Origin: an uncultured Rhizobiaceae group bacterium
Lineage (GTDB): Bacteria > Pseudomonadota > Alphaproteobacteria > Rhizobiales > Rhizobiaceae
DNA length: 7,766 nt
Assembly: GCA_938009335.1 (NCBI GenBank)
Contig: CALLHT010000016.1
Location: 1-7,766 of the forward strand
Direction: 5' to 3'
Below, one piece after another: positions 1-6,585 of this stretch. The position numbers and the translations under genes are program-made. Within the stretch, counting starts at the first letter, position 1. Each line of letters starts with the position of its first letter. The notes under the pieces are model-generated. The model saw nothing but the letters and a program-made list of their open reading frames with translations, searched no databases and was not told where the DNA came from.

Positions 1-1104
1 AATCACACGACGAACGGATTTGGCAGGCTTATCGGCTATCCACTGTGTTAGACTTTCCGGGCGTGAACTTACATCGCGAGTGTAAATATTGAATAAATCG
101 CGCATGATCTGCTCAGCGCCCTTGCGCATCACCATCACCTCGGGCGCGCGGTACATCCGATCAAACAGGAATGTTTTGATTTCACGCTCCATTGCGGCCA
201 TTAGCGGGCTAAAGCAAACAATCGTTTCGCCGCATTTTCGCACATCCTGCACGGTTTCCGGCTTTACAGAGTCTAAATTCCGTTTTGCATTGAGGATGAC
301 ATCTTCAACCATTGCTGTAATTTGTTTTCGAATGATCTCGTGCCGTTGCCGGCTTTTGTCCAAATCGGGATATTTTTGTTTAATCGCTTTTAGTGTTTCG
401 CCAGCGATTGGAACGTCGTTAAGATCATCAAGCGTAAATAATCCGGCACGCAGTCCATCGTCTAAATCATGGGCGTTATAAGCAATGTCATCTGCAACCG
501 CCGCACATTGGGCCTCCAGACTTGAGTGATTAGTAAGGTCGAGATCAAACACTGCATTGAATTGCGAAATAGGTCCAGTCACGGCCTCGCCAATGAGAGG
601 GCCATTGTGCTTCACCAAGCCTTCAAGCGTTTCCCATGCGAGGTTTAAACCATCAAACTGCGCGTACTGGCGTTCGAGATCGGTTACAATCTTGAGGGAT
701 TGCGCATTGTGATCGAACCCACCCTCCTCTTTCATCAAAGCATCCAGCACATCTTCACCAACATGACCGAAAGGTGTGTGCCCGAAATCATGGCTGAGCG
801 CTAAGCACTCGGCCAAGTCTTCATCAACGCGCAAAGCACGAGCTAGGGAGCGTGCGATCTGGGAAACTTCAATGGAATGCGTCAGGCGCGTGCGATAATG
901 ATCTCCCACATGGTGCACAAAGACCTGAGTCTTATGTTTCAAACGCCGGAATGCGGTAGAGTGGATAATTCTATCCCGATCACGTTGAAACGGAGTTCGG
1001 GTTGGGCTTTCATTTTCCGGAAACAAGCGCCCGCGACTGTGCTGCGCCAAGCAGGCATAGGGCGCCAACCCCTCACGCCCATGGGAAATCTGCTCAAACG
1101 ACAT
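1..1104 (-). CDS. dgt: dGTPase-like deoxynucleotide triphosphohydrolase (partial, 3' end outside window)
   Basis: Predicted cytosolic HD-domain enzyme that hydrolyses dNTPs (classically dGTP) to the nucleoside and triphosphate, helping to control dNTP pools. The minus frame is open for 368 codons from the ATG at 1104 to the left edge with no stop, so only the last few tens of residues should be missing (relatives are about 400 aa). Seen: the family N-terminal block with RGRLFPE near residue 25 and PFQRDRDRIIHSTAFRRLKH at about 37-56; then the HD metal ligands H76 (in RTRLTHSIEV), H105-D106 (in HDFGHTPFGHVGE) and an Asp in DDIAYNAHDLDD at 205-216. All key residues are intact. The ATG is chosen because no other usable start lies between it and an upstream in-frame stop, and GAAGG sits about 8 bases before it. 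The gene is divergent from the erpA cluster. The identity of the family is secure; true substrate preference cannot be read from sequence. Confidence 0.95.
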   Translation of the reverse strand, partial: MSFEQISHGREGLAPYACLAQHSRGRLFPENESPTRTPFQRDRDRIIHSTAFRRLKHKTQVFVHHVGDHYRTRLTHSIEVSQIARSLARALRVDEDLAECLALSHDFGHTPFGHVGEDVLDALMKEEGGFDHNAQSLKIVTDLERQYAQFDGLNLAWETLEGLVKHNGPLIGEAVTGPISQFNAVFDLDLTNHSSLEAQCAAVADDIAYNAHDLDDGLRAGLFTLDDLNDVPIAGETLKAIKQKYPDLDKSRQRHEIIRKQITAMVEDVILNAKRNLDSVKPETVQDVRKCGETIVCFSPLMAAMEREIKTFLFDRMYRAPEVMVMRKGAEQIMRDLFNIYTRDVSSRPESLTQWIADKPAKSVRRVI

Positions 1105-1226
1105 GACCGCAACCTTCGAATCGTTAAACGCCTGTTTAGACGTATATCCGATATTTGAGTTTTAATCCGTCCCCTGAGGGACTATATTAGAAAGTAGAGA
1201 CCTTATTTGTGGGAAGGGAGAACAGA
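1105..1226. promoter_or_regulatory. divergent intergenic region with inverted repeat and TATATT box
   Basis: This 122-base spacer lies between the divergent starts of dgt and the erpA cluster and must hold both promoters. On the plus strand a TATATT box (1183-1188) is a reasonable -10 for the erpA cluster, but no good -35 is seen at the usual distance. Directly upstream, GTCCC (1169-1173) and GGGAC (1178-1182) form a perfect 5-bp inverted repeat with a 4-base gap, abutting the box, which is a position where a repressor or activator could act. I see no clear promoter for dgt. The assignment is inference from spacing and motif only. Confidence 0.35.
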
Positions 1227-1433
1227 ATGACTGCAGATGAAATGCGTTTGGCTGATGATAAAATGCGCGCCGAGATTGCTAAAATCATGGCTGAAATAGG
1301 ACAAATGAACATAGAGAATGCAAAACTCCATGCCGAAACAGGAAAGATAAACAAGGAAAAAGACTGGTACATCGCCTTTGTCGCATCTACCGCTACGCTT
1401 GTTATTGTTGCGGTTGTAAAACTATTTCTTTGA
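1227..1433 (+). CDS. 68-aa heptad-repeat protein with one C-terminal membrane helix, unknown function
   Basis: I do not recognise a named family. Seen: a charged N-terminal two thirds containing four contiguous seven-residue repeats (AEIAKIM, AEIGQMN, IENAKLH, AETGKIN; residues 15-42), strongly predicting an amphipathic or coiled-coil helix; then a short KEKDW stretch and a hydrophobic segment at about 48-66 ending in KLFL, which should be a tail-like membrane anchor. The ATG at 1227 is chosen over an in-frame GTG at 1209 because an AAGGGAG Shine-Dalgarno lies 6 bases before the ATG and because the GTG would place that site inside the gene. The stop TGA at 1431 overlaps the GAGGA ribosome-binding site of erpA, so the two are probably co-transcribed and perhaps translationally coupled. 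Similar short coiled-coil/TM proteins are scattered among proteobacteria (recollection, not checked). The opposite strand also carries an open frame (1187-1372), but without a ribosome-binding site or recognisable content. Confidence 0.7.
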   Translation: MTADEMRLADDKMRAEIAKIMAEIGQMNIENAKLHAETGKINKEKDWYIAFVASTATLVIVAVVKLFL

Positions 1434-1440
1434 GGAAATC

Positions 1441-1785
1441 ATGAACGCACCTACCCCATCCGCTACTGTGACTGCTTCTGACAATGCGTTGAAACGCGTA
1501 GCGCAGATTATTGCAAAAGACGACGACAATACTGCTTTGCGCATTTCTGTTGAAGGCGGTGGATGTTCAGGGTTTTCCTACAAATTTGATCTCACCAACG
1601 AGATCAACGACGATGATCTCATCCTTGAAGGCCACGGCGCAAAAATTCTGGTCGATGAAATGTCCCTGATTTACATGGGCGGATCAGAAATCGATTTTGT
1701 CGACAATCTTATGGGGCAATCTTTTCAGGTGAATAACCCGAATGCTGTTGCGTCTTGTGGTTGCGGCACGAGCTTTTCGCTTTAA
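1441..1785 (+). CDS. erpA: A-type iron-sulfur cluster carrier (ErpA/IscA family)
   Basis: Cytosolic HesB/IscA-family protein that receives Fe-S clusters from the assembly machinery and passes them to apo-enzymes. The 114-residue product has the three invariant cluster-binding cysteines: C42 in EGGGCSGF and C106/C108 in the C-terminal SCGCGTSF. The GGGCSGF...Y core and the MGGSEIDFVDNLMGQSF block (about 79-95) are typical of the family, and 114 aa equals the length of E. coli ErpA. Start: ATG at 1441 with GAGGA about 5 bases upstream, overlapping the stop of the small upstream gene. The exonuclease III gene follows after 10 bases. ErpA, IscA and SufA are hard to tell apart from one sequence; with no suf or isc genes in view, ErpA is the most likely name. 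IlvD encoded nearby is an Fe-S enzyme and a possible client (inference). Confidence 0.9.
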   Translation: MNAPTPSATVTASDNALKRVAQIIAKDDDNTALRISVEGGGCSGFSYKFDLTNEINDDDLILEGHGAKILVDEMSLIYMGGSEIDFVDNLMGQSFQVNNPNAVASCGCGTSFSL

Positions 1786-1795
1786 AACAGTATTC

Positions 1796-2593
1796 ATGAA
1801 AATCGCAACATGGAACATTAACGGCATTAAGGCCCGTCATGACAATCTGATTGCCTGGCTCAAAGATGCCCAACCCGACATCGCCTGCCTGCAGGAAATC
1901 AAATCAGTCGATGAGAACTTCCCGCGTCAAGAGATAGAAGCCCTTGGCTATAATCTGGAAACGCACGGGCAAAAGAGCTTCAACGGCGTCGCGCTGCTAT
2001 CCAAGCTTCCGTTTGATGAGGTCAATCGCGGCCTGCCAGCTGTAAATGGCGAGCCCGACGAAACCGACGATCAGGCCCGGTTTATTGAAGGAACCTTTAG
2101 CACAGATGGCGGCAGTTTGAGTGTTGTTTCTTTATATCTACCCAATGGTAATCCGGTCGAAACAGAAAAATTCCCCTACAAGCTCAATTGGATGGAACGC
2201 CTTGAGGCTTGGGCGCGGCGCAAACTCGCCCTTGAAGAAGCGTTCATTCTCGCTGGTGATTATAACGTTATCCCCATGCCGGAAGATTGCCATGATCCTA
2301 AAGCCTGGGAAGGTGATGCGCTGTACCGGCCAGAAAGCCGCACAGCATTCCGTCGTCTTTGCAATCTGGGACTGACAGAAGCTGTTCGCAACGTAACGGA
2401 TGCGGCTGAAACCTATACGTTTTGGGATTATCAGGCGGGCGCATGGCAAAAGAATAACGGCATTCGTATCGACCATCTGTTGATGTCACCAGAGGCGGCT
2501 CGTTTGTTAAACTCAGCAGAAGTCGACAAACACACCCGCGATTGGGAAAAGCCGTCGGATCACGTGCCTGTTTGGGTCGATATCACAGCCTAG
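1796..2593 (+). CDS. xthA: exodeoxyribonuclease III
   Basis: Exonuclease III / AP endonuclease of the EEP superfamily; it cuts DNA at abasic sites and trims 3' ends in base-excision repair. The 265-residue product has every family signature in order: TWNINGIKAR with N7, LQEIK with the metal ligand E34, FNGVALLSK at 62-70, SLYLPNGNP with Y114, LAGDYNVIP with D155 and N157, RIDHLLMSP with D226, and the terminal SDHVPVW with D255-H256. The start is the ATG at 1796, which gives the standard MKIATWNIN beginning; an in-frame upstream start at 1742 lies inside erpA and would add 18 non-homologous residues. The Shine-Dalgarno is poor, and the start lies 10 bases after the erpA stop, so translation may depend on coupling. 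Length is normal and no residue is missing. Confidence 0.97.
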   Translation: MKIATWNINGIKARHDNLIAWLKDAQPDIACLQEIKSVDENFPRQEIEALGYNLETHGQKSFNGVALLSKLPFDEVNRGLPAVNGEPDETDDQARFIEGTFSTDGGSLSVVSLYLPNGNPVETEKFPYKLNWMERLEAWARRKLALEEAFILAGDYNVIPMPEDCHDPKAWEGDALYRPESRTAFRRLCNLGLTEAVRNVTDAAETYTFWDYQAGAWQKNNGIRIDHLLMSPEAARLLNSAEVDKHTRDWEKPSDHVPVWVDITA

Positions 2594-2657
2594 ACCGCAA
2601 AAAATGTGCGCAATCGCGACAATCTGACGGTTGCAGGTTAAACAAGCAGCCACCTAT

Positions 2658-3053
2658 ATGTTCGGCATGAGGATGTTCTTCGACATAGCCCGAATGCTAC
2701 CGGCGGTGATTTTGCTCACCTTTGCCGTGGTCGGACAGTCTTTTGCGATGTCTTATACCGGCACTGCGGATCACAGCGATGGGCTATCGAAGTTTACCTA
2801 TGTGATTTGTGCTGATGGGCAATTGAAAACCCTCACGGTGGATACCGATGATATTCCGCACGAGCACCATCACAGTGATATCCACTGCCCGCTTTGCGTT
2901 CTTGGTAAAACGCTTGCTGTGCACACCGCGGCAGCGGAGCCGCTGCTCGTCAGGTACCCGGTTGATTTTAGATACAGCGCAAACCTCAAAGCAGCCCAAG
3001 TCCATGACTTGTGCCCAGATGCATTGAATTGCCTGGATCCCCCCTCTGCCTAG
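2658..3053 (+). CDS. DUF2946-like exported His/Cys protein, probably copper-related
   Basis: Small protein with an N-terminal hydrophobic segment (MLPAVILLTFAVVGQSFA, starting about 12 residues from the chosen start) resembling a signal peptide or single TM anchor, so it should act in the membrane or periplasm. After it come VICADGQLKTLTVD, a His cluster HEHHH, and HCPLC, the pattern of DUF2946 proteins, which often sit beside copper genes in proteobacteria. Two more cysteines lie near the C-terminus (DLCPDALNC). The start is uncertain: ATGs at 2658, 2667 and 2673 and a TTG at 2631 are all in frame and none has a convincing ribosome-binding site; 2658 is given as a compromise. A PCu(A)C copper chaperone gene follows 80 bases downstream on the same strand, which supports a metal-binding role. 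The family call is moderate and biochemical function is unknown. Confidence 0.72.
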   Translation: MFGMRMFFDIARMLPAVILLTFAVVGQSFAMSYTGTADHSDGLSKFTYVICADGQLKTLTVDTDDIPHEHHHSDIHCPLCVLGKTLAVHTAAAEPLLVRYPVDFRYSANLKAAQVHDLCPDALNCLDPPSA

Positions 3054-3133
3054 TGGCAAACACACCCTAAATCCAGACATATTACTCAGATATCAGCGTT
3101 GGCTACGCGCCCTCGCAATCAAGGAATACCCTC

Positions 3134-3646
3134 ATGATTCAACGTAGTTTTCTACTCTCCCTTACCGCTGCATTTGGCCTGCTGGCTCTTGCAATTGCCA
3201 GCGCTAATGAAACCAAAGTCGGCAGTCTCATCATTGAACAGCCCACCATTCGCGGGACTGTTAAGACAGCAAAAGTTGCAGCCGGTTATCTAACCATCAA
3301 GAATACCGGGGCGGAAGCCGACCGCCTTTTGAGCGGCCAAGTGACTTTCGCTGATCAGGTACAAGTACACGAGATGAAAGTGACAGATGGTGTGATGACC
3401 ATGCGTCCTCTGGGCGATGGATTGCTGATCCCCCCGGGAGAAGCGGTTATGTTGAAACGCGGAGCTGAACATTTGATGTTCATGAAACTCGCCGAACCCA
3501 TGTCAGAAGGCGAAACCAGAATGGTCACGCTACAATTCGAAAAGGCTGGCTCAGTTGAAGTCATGTTTTCAGTAGGCAATCTTGCCGGTGACCCGGTTGA
3601 CCATACAGGCCATGATCATTCAGATCATAGCAGCCATTCTGATTGA
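3134..3646 (+). CDS. periplasmic copper chaperone, PCu(A)C family, with His-rich tail
   Basis: Exported copper chaperone; family members deliver Cu(I) in the periplasm, notably to the CuA or CuB centres of cytochrome c oxidase. Seen: a signal peptide at residues 1 to about 24 (hydrophobic LLSLTAAFGLLALAIASA), then the cupredoxin-like DUF461 domain with AAGYLTIKNTG (49-59). The metal site is H79 in VHEMK, M90 in GVMTMRPL, and H113-x-M115 in EHLMFMKL, matching the H...M...HxM pattern of the family (spacing from M90 to H113 is one residue longer than the usual consensus as I recall it). The last 14 residues carry five histidines, a probable extra metal-binding tail. AAGGA lies about 8 bases before the ATG. 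Downstream of the DUF2946-like gene and probably in one transcript with it. Length of 170 aa is normal for tailed members. Confidence 0.92.
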   Translation: MIQRSFLLSLTAAFGLLALAIASANETKVGSLIIEQPTIRGTVKTAKVAAGYLTIKNTGAEADRLLSGQVTFADQVQVHEMKVTDGVMTMRPLGDGLLIPPGEAVMLKRGAEHLMFMKLAEPMSEGETRMVTLQFEKAGSVEVMFSVGNLAGDPVDHTGHDHSDHSSHSD

Positions 3647-3676
3647 TCCAAATCCAACTCTATCGCGCGGCCCGCG

Positions 3677-3682
3677 TATAAT
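3677..3682 (+). promoter_or_regulatory. consensus -10 box (TATAAT) upstream of the cysteine-rich gene
   Basis: A perfect TATAAT lies 30 bases after the copper chaperone stop and 39 bases before the next ATG. No TTGACA-like -35 is visible 15-19 bases upstream, so the promoter would be weak or activator-dependent. The transcript would start at about 3688-3690, within the inverted repeat that follows. If real, the cysteine-rich gene has its own promoter. Consensus hexamers also occur by chance. Confidence 0.4.
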
Positions 3683-3685
3683 TGA

Positions 3686-3711
3686 TCAAATCGGCATCAG
3701 TGCCGATTTGA
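3686..3711. repeat. perfect 11-bp inverted repeat, possible operator or hairpin
   Basis: The arms TCAAATCGGCA (3686-3696) and TGCCGATTTGA (3701-3711) are exact reverse complements separated by TCAG. The repeat starts 3 bases after the TATAAT box and ends 10 bases before the ATG at 3722. That position fits a repressor site over the transcription start, or a 5' hairpin that limits access to the start codon. There is no T-run beyond the stem, so an intrinsic terminator for the upstream gene is less likely, though an attenuating hairpin remains possible. Confidence 0.6.
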
Positions 3712-3721
3712 CAAGCTCCTG

Positions 3722-4030
3722 ATGTCGCGCAACACTGCACACATGCGTAGAATCTTGATCTCAGTTTTTATGTTTATGACAATCTCTCCTGCACTGGCCG
3801 GTGAAGATTGTACCTGCAAGTATAAAGATCATAATATTCCCGAAGGCCAAACCATCTGTATGCAAACCCCAAACGGGTCTAAGATGGCAACCTGCTCACG
3901 TGTCCTGAACAATACCAGTTGGAAGTTTCTTAAGCAGGCTTGCCCGCAAGCGAACAACTTGATCAATCAAAGCCCAAAACAGTTGGAACGCGCAGACATC
4001 GAAGCGCTCAAAATTCCAAAACAGAGCTGA
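3722..4030 (+). CDS. small secreted cysteine-rich protein, unknown function
   Basis: No named family recognised. The product has a clear signal peptide: RRILISVFMFMTISPALA with likely cleavage after A26. The mature part of about 76 residues begins GEDCTC and holds five cysteines (C30, C32, C46, C58, C74), arranged as CxC, then single cysteines in TICMQTPNG, ATCSRVLNNTSW and QACPQ. An odd number allows two disulfides plus one free thiol or a metal site. The VLNNTSW block looks conserved and I associate it with hypothetical proteins of Hyphomicrobiales (recollection, unchecked). The start is either the ATG at 3722 or the in-frame ATG at 3743; neither has a good ribosome-binding site, and both leave the signal peptide intact. 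It follows the copper chaperone on the same strand but is separated from it by a probable promoter and an inverted repeat, so a copper link is only guilt by position. It converges on exoR. Confidence 0.75.
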   Translation: MSRNTAHMRRILISVFMFMTISPALAGEDCTCKYKDHNIPEGQTICMQTPNGSKMATCSRVLNNTSWKFLKQACPQANNLINQSPKQLERADIEALKIPKQS

Positions 4031-4064
4031 CTTCTTGGGTGCAATTGGCTTCTAGGCAACTTAC

Positions 4065-4874
4065 CTACTGCCTGTTAAGCTTTTCTTGCAAAAGCTGATT
4101 GGCTTTTGTGCGATCTTCCGGCTTGGCGATAGAGAACGCCTCTTCATACAGTTGATTGATCCATTCGTAGTCATCCGCTGTAGCGCGGTGTCTCGCATGG
4201 CCCAACTTTACAAGACCGGACACAATGTTCTGTTTCGTGTGAACGCCTTCGAACAGCGTAAAGCCCACAAGCGCTTCTGCACCCACATGGCCCTGTTCTT
4301 CTGCTTGCCTTAGGTTTCGAAACCCAATCTTGCCTTGACCAAACCCGCGATCATTCTCGATCTGCATCCGGCCAAGCTGGAAGTACCCACCCGGATGGCG
4401 GAAAACCAATGCGGCGGTGGTATACATCGTAGTTGCGGTCGCAGTATCGGGAATAACAATCGTATTAGGAATACCCTTGCGATAGTAATTTCCCAAAGCC
4501 AAAAGCGCGTCAGCACTAAACTGCCAGCTCGGCGTATTTGGTCGCGCCAATGTATATTTAGCGGCGATCTTGTGGAACATCTTAAACGCTTCCAGCGGGT
4601 CCTTTTGAACCCCCTGCTCGCCACGCTCATACATTTTGGCAAGCTTCCACTGCGCGGCAGAATTTCCCTGATCTGCGGCATATTTCAGCACATCAAAAGC
4701 CTCGTCACTTTTGCCATCTTCGATGAAACCGAAGAACAGCTGGAAAATGGTAGAAGACTTGGTGTCTTTTTTGATGATCTTGGACGCATCCAGCGCATAC
4801 GCTGGCGCGAGGAATACCATCCCCGAAACCGCCAACGCAGCTGATGTGCTCTTTAGATGCTTAAATATCTGCAT
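4065..4874 (-). CDS. exoR: ExoR-like periplasmic Sel1-repeat regulator
   Basis: In rhizobia, ExoR is a periplasmic protein that binds and holds inactive the sensor kinase ExoS of the ExoS-ChvI system, which governs exopolysaccharide synthesis, motility and the acid or host response; proteolysis of ExoR releases the kinase. This 269-residue product matches ExoR in length and plan. It has a signal peptide (cleavage after AYA, residue 27), then Sel1/TPR-like helical repeats at roughly 54-86, 91-135, 143-176 and 183-210, containing DEAFDVLKYAADQGNSAAQW, LALGNYYRKGIPNT and FQLGRMQIEND, and the C-terminal QLYEEAFSIAKPEDR, all of which recall Sinorhizobium ExoR. The start ATG at 4874 lies 14 bases inside the end of ilvD, with an AAGGAAG sequence about 12 bases upstream, so translation is probably coupled to ilvD. 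ExoS and ChvI are not in the window. A generic Sel1-repeat protein is the alternative. Confidence 0.86.
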   Translation of the reverse strand: MQIFKHLKSTSAALAVSGMVFLAPAYALDASKIIKKDTKSSTIFQLFFGFIEDGKSDEAFDVLKYAADQGNSAAQWKLAKMYERGEQGVQKDPLEAFKMFHKIAAKYTLARPNTPSWQFSADALLALGNYYRKGIPNTIVIPDTATATTMYTTAALVFRHPGGYFQLGRMQIENDRGFGQGKIGFRNLRQAEEQGHVGAEALVGFTLFEGVHTKQNIVSGLVKLGHARHRATADDYEWINQLYEEAFSIAKPEDRTKANQLLQEKLNRQ

Positions 4875-6585
4875 AGCAGTGTTTTTCTTCCTTGCCGCCT
4901 GGATGGGTCACAGCGCCATTGCGTGCGATACCAACCGTTTGCGCATATTTCCAAATAACGCCGGATGTATAGTCGGTTTCCCGAGGCTTCCACGCTGCGC
5001 GGCGTTTCTCTAATTCTTCGTCTGAGAGCTGATGGTTCAATTTACCATCAACTGCGTCAATCTCGATAATGTCACCGTCTTGCAACAGGCCGATAGGCCC
5101 ACCAACTGCAGCTTCGGGTCCCACATGGCCGATACAGAAGCCGCGTGTGGCGCCAGAAAAACGACCGTCTGTGATCAGAGCAACCTTGTCTCCCATGCCC
5201 TGACCATAAAGAGCAGCGGTTGTGGCAAGCATTTCACGCATACCCGGACCACCCTTTGGTCCCTCATAACGGATTACCAGCACTTCGCCTTCTTCGTATT
5301 CTTTGTTGGTCACAGCCTTGAAGCACTCTTCTTCTGAATCGAAACAACGAGCCGGACCAGTAAACTTCAGTGTCGACATGCCTGCGACTTTTACAATCGC
5401 GCCATCTTCAGCAAGATTGCCTTTCAACCCTACAACGCCACCCGTTGGGGTGATCGGCTTGTTGGCGGGATAGACAACATCCTGCTCGTCGTTCCAAGTA
5501 ACATGTTCCATGTTTTCGGCCAAAGTACGGCCAGTCACGGTCATGCAGTCACCATGGATGAAACCATGTTCCAACAGTGTTTTCATGAGAAGCGGAATGC
5601 CACCTGCCTCAAACATGTCTTTTGCAACGTATTTTCCGCCCGGTTTCAGATCTGCGATGTATGGCGTGCGTTTGAAGATTTCAGCAACGTCAAACAGATC
5701 AAAATCAATACCGCATTCATGCGCGATAGCAGGTAGGTGAAGTGCTGCGTTCGTTGAACCGCCAGATGCCGCGACCGTTGCAGCAGCGTTTTCCAGTGCT
5801 TCGCGGGTTACAATGTCGCGAGGACGAATGTTGCGGGCGATCAGTTCCATGACTTTTTCGCCAGAGGCAAAGCAGAAGCGATCGCGGATTTCGTAAGGTG
5901 CCGGCGCGCCGCACGAATAAGGAAGTGCGAGGCCAATAGCTTCGGCAACGGTTGCCATCGTATTGGCCGTAAACTGTGCGCCACAAGAACCGGATGAAGG
6001 ACAGGCAACTTGCTCGATTTCCTTGAGGTCCTCATCAGACATATTGCCGACCGAATGTTGACCCACCGCTTCGAACACATCTTGCACTGTGATCTGCCTG
6101 CCGCGGAAATTGCCGGGAAGAATGGAACCGCCATAGATGAAGACAGATGGTACATTCAAACGAACCATCGACATCATCATACCAGGCAAAGATTTATCAC
6201 ACCCTGCAAGGCCAACAATCGCGTCGTAGCAATGGCCGCGCATGGTGAGTTCAACTGAATCAGCAATCACGTCGCGAGACACAAGTGAAGACTTCATGCC
6301 CTGGTGGCCCATAGCGATGCCATCTGTCACGGTGATTGTACAGAATTCGCGTGGCGTACCATTGGCAGCAGCTACGCCCTTTTTGACGACCTGCGCTTGA
6401 CGCATGAGTGAATTATTACACGGGGCTGCTTCGTTCCAACAGGAAGCGACACCAACCAATGGCTGATTAATTTCGGTTTCTGACAAACCCATCGCATACA
6501 AGTATGAGCGATGCGGCGCCCTCGCCGGTCCCACCGTCGTGTGACGTGATGGTAGTTTGCTCTTGTCGAAAACCTTAGCGTCCAT
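4861..6585 (-). CDS. ilvD: dihydroxy-acid dehydratase
   Basis: IlvD dehydrates 2,3-dihydroxy-isovalerate and 2,3-dihydroxy-3-methylvalerate to the 2-keto acids that become valine, leucine and isoleucine. It is a cytosolic Fe-S, Mg-dependent enzyme of the IlvD/Edd family. The 574-residue product is full length. Cluster cysteines are C56 (in NEAAPCNN), C129 (in GLAGCDKSLPG) and C201 (in CPSSGSCGAQFTANTMA). Probable Mg ligands are D88 (in TDGIAMGH), D130 and E451 (in GGPGMREM), with the catalytic serine S477 in DGRFSGATRG. The GSCG...TANTM form resembles the [2Fe-2S] type (plant and mycobacterial enzymes) more than the E. coli [4Fe-4S] type; this is inference from motif. The start is the ATG at 6585 with AGGA 6 bases upstream. 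The stop overlaps the start of exoR by 14 bases, and the gene is divergent from the methyltransferase. Confidence 0.98.
   Translation of the reverse strand: MDAKVFDKSKLPSRHTTVGPARAPHRSYLYAMGLSETEINQPLVGVASCWNEAAPCNNSLMRQAQVVKKGVAAANGTPREFCTITVTDGIAMGHQGMKSSLVSRDVIADSVELTMRGHCYDAIVGLAGCDKSLPGMMMSMVRLNVPSVFIYGGSILPGNFRGRQITVQDVFEAVGQHSVGNMSDEDLKEIEQVACPSSGSCGAQFTANTMATVAEAIGLALPYSCGAPAPYEIRDRFCFASGEKVMELIARNIRPRDIVTREALENAAATVAASGGSTNAALHLPAIAHECGIDFDLFDVAEIFKRTPYIADLKPGGKYVAKDMFEAGGIPLLMKTLLEHGFIHGDCMTVTGRTLAENMEHVTWNDEQDVVYPANKPITPTGGVVGLKGNLAEDGAIVKVAGMSTLKFTGPARCFDSEEECFKAVTNKEYEEGEVLVIRYEGPKGGPGMREMLATTAALYGQGMGDKVALITDGRFSGATRGFCIGHVGPEAAVGGPIGLLQDGDIIEIDAVDGKLNHQLSDEELEKRRAAWKPRETDYTSGVIWKYAQTVGIARNGAVTHPGGKEEKHCYADI

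Noticed and set aside
89..481. Open frame of 130 codons on the plus strand
   Set aside because: Antisense shadow of the dgt coding region with low-complexity Ser/Arg-rich sequence and no ribosome-binding site.
877..1158. Open frame of 93 codons on the plus strand
   Set aside because: It lies opposite the dgt 5' end, which has all conserved HD-family motifs; the plus-frame product shows no recognisable domain.
3708..3713. TTGACA as a -35 box upstream of 3722
   Set aside because: No -10-like sequence 16-18 bases downstream; the hexamer is partly formed by the right arm of the inverted repeat.
4054..4073. Inverted repeat AGGCA / TGCCT between the cysteine-rich gene and exoR as a terminator
   Set aside because: Only 5 bp with a 10-base loop, no T-run on either strand, and it overlaps the exoR stop.
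4335..4844. Open frame of 169 codons on the plus strand
   Set aside because: Antisense to exoR, whose signal peptide and repeats are clear; the plus product is not protein-like.
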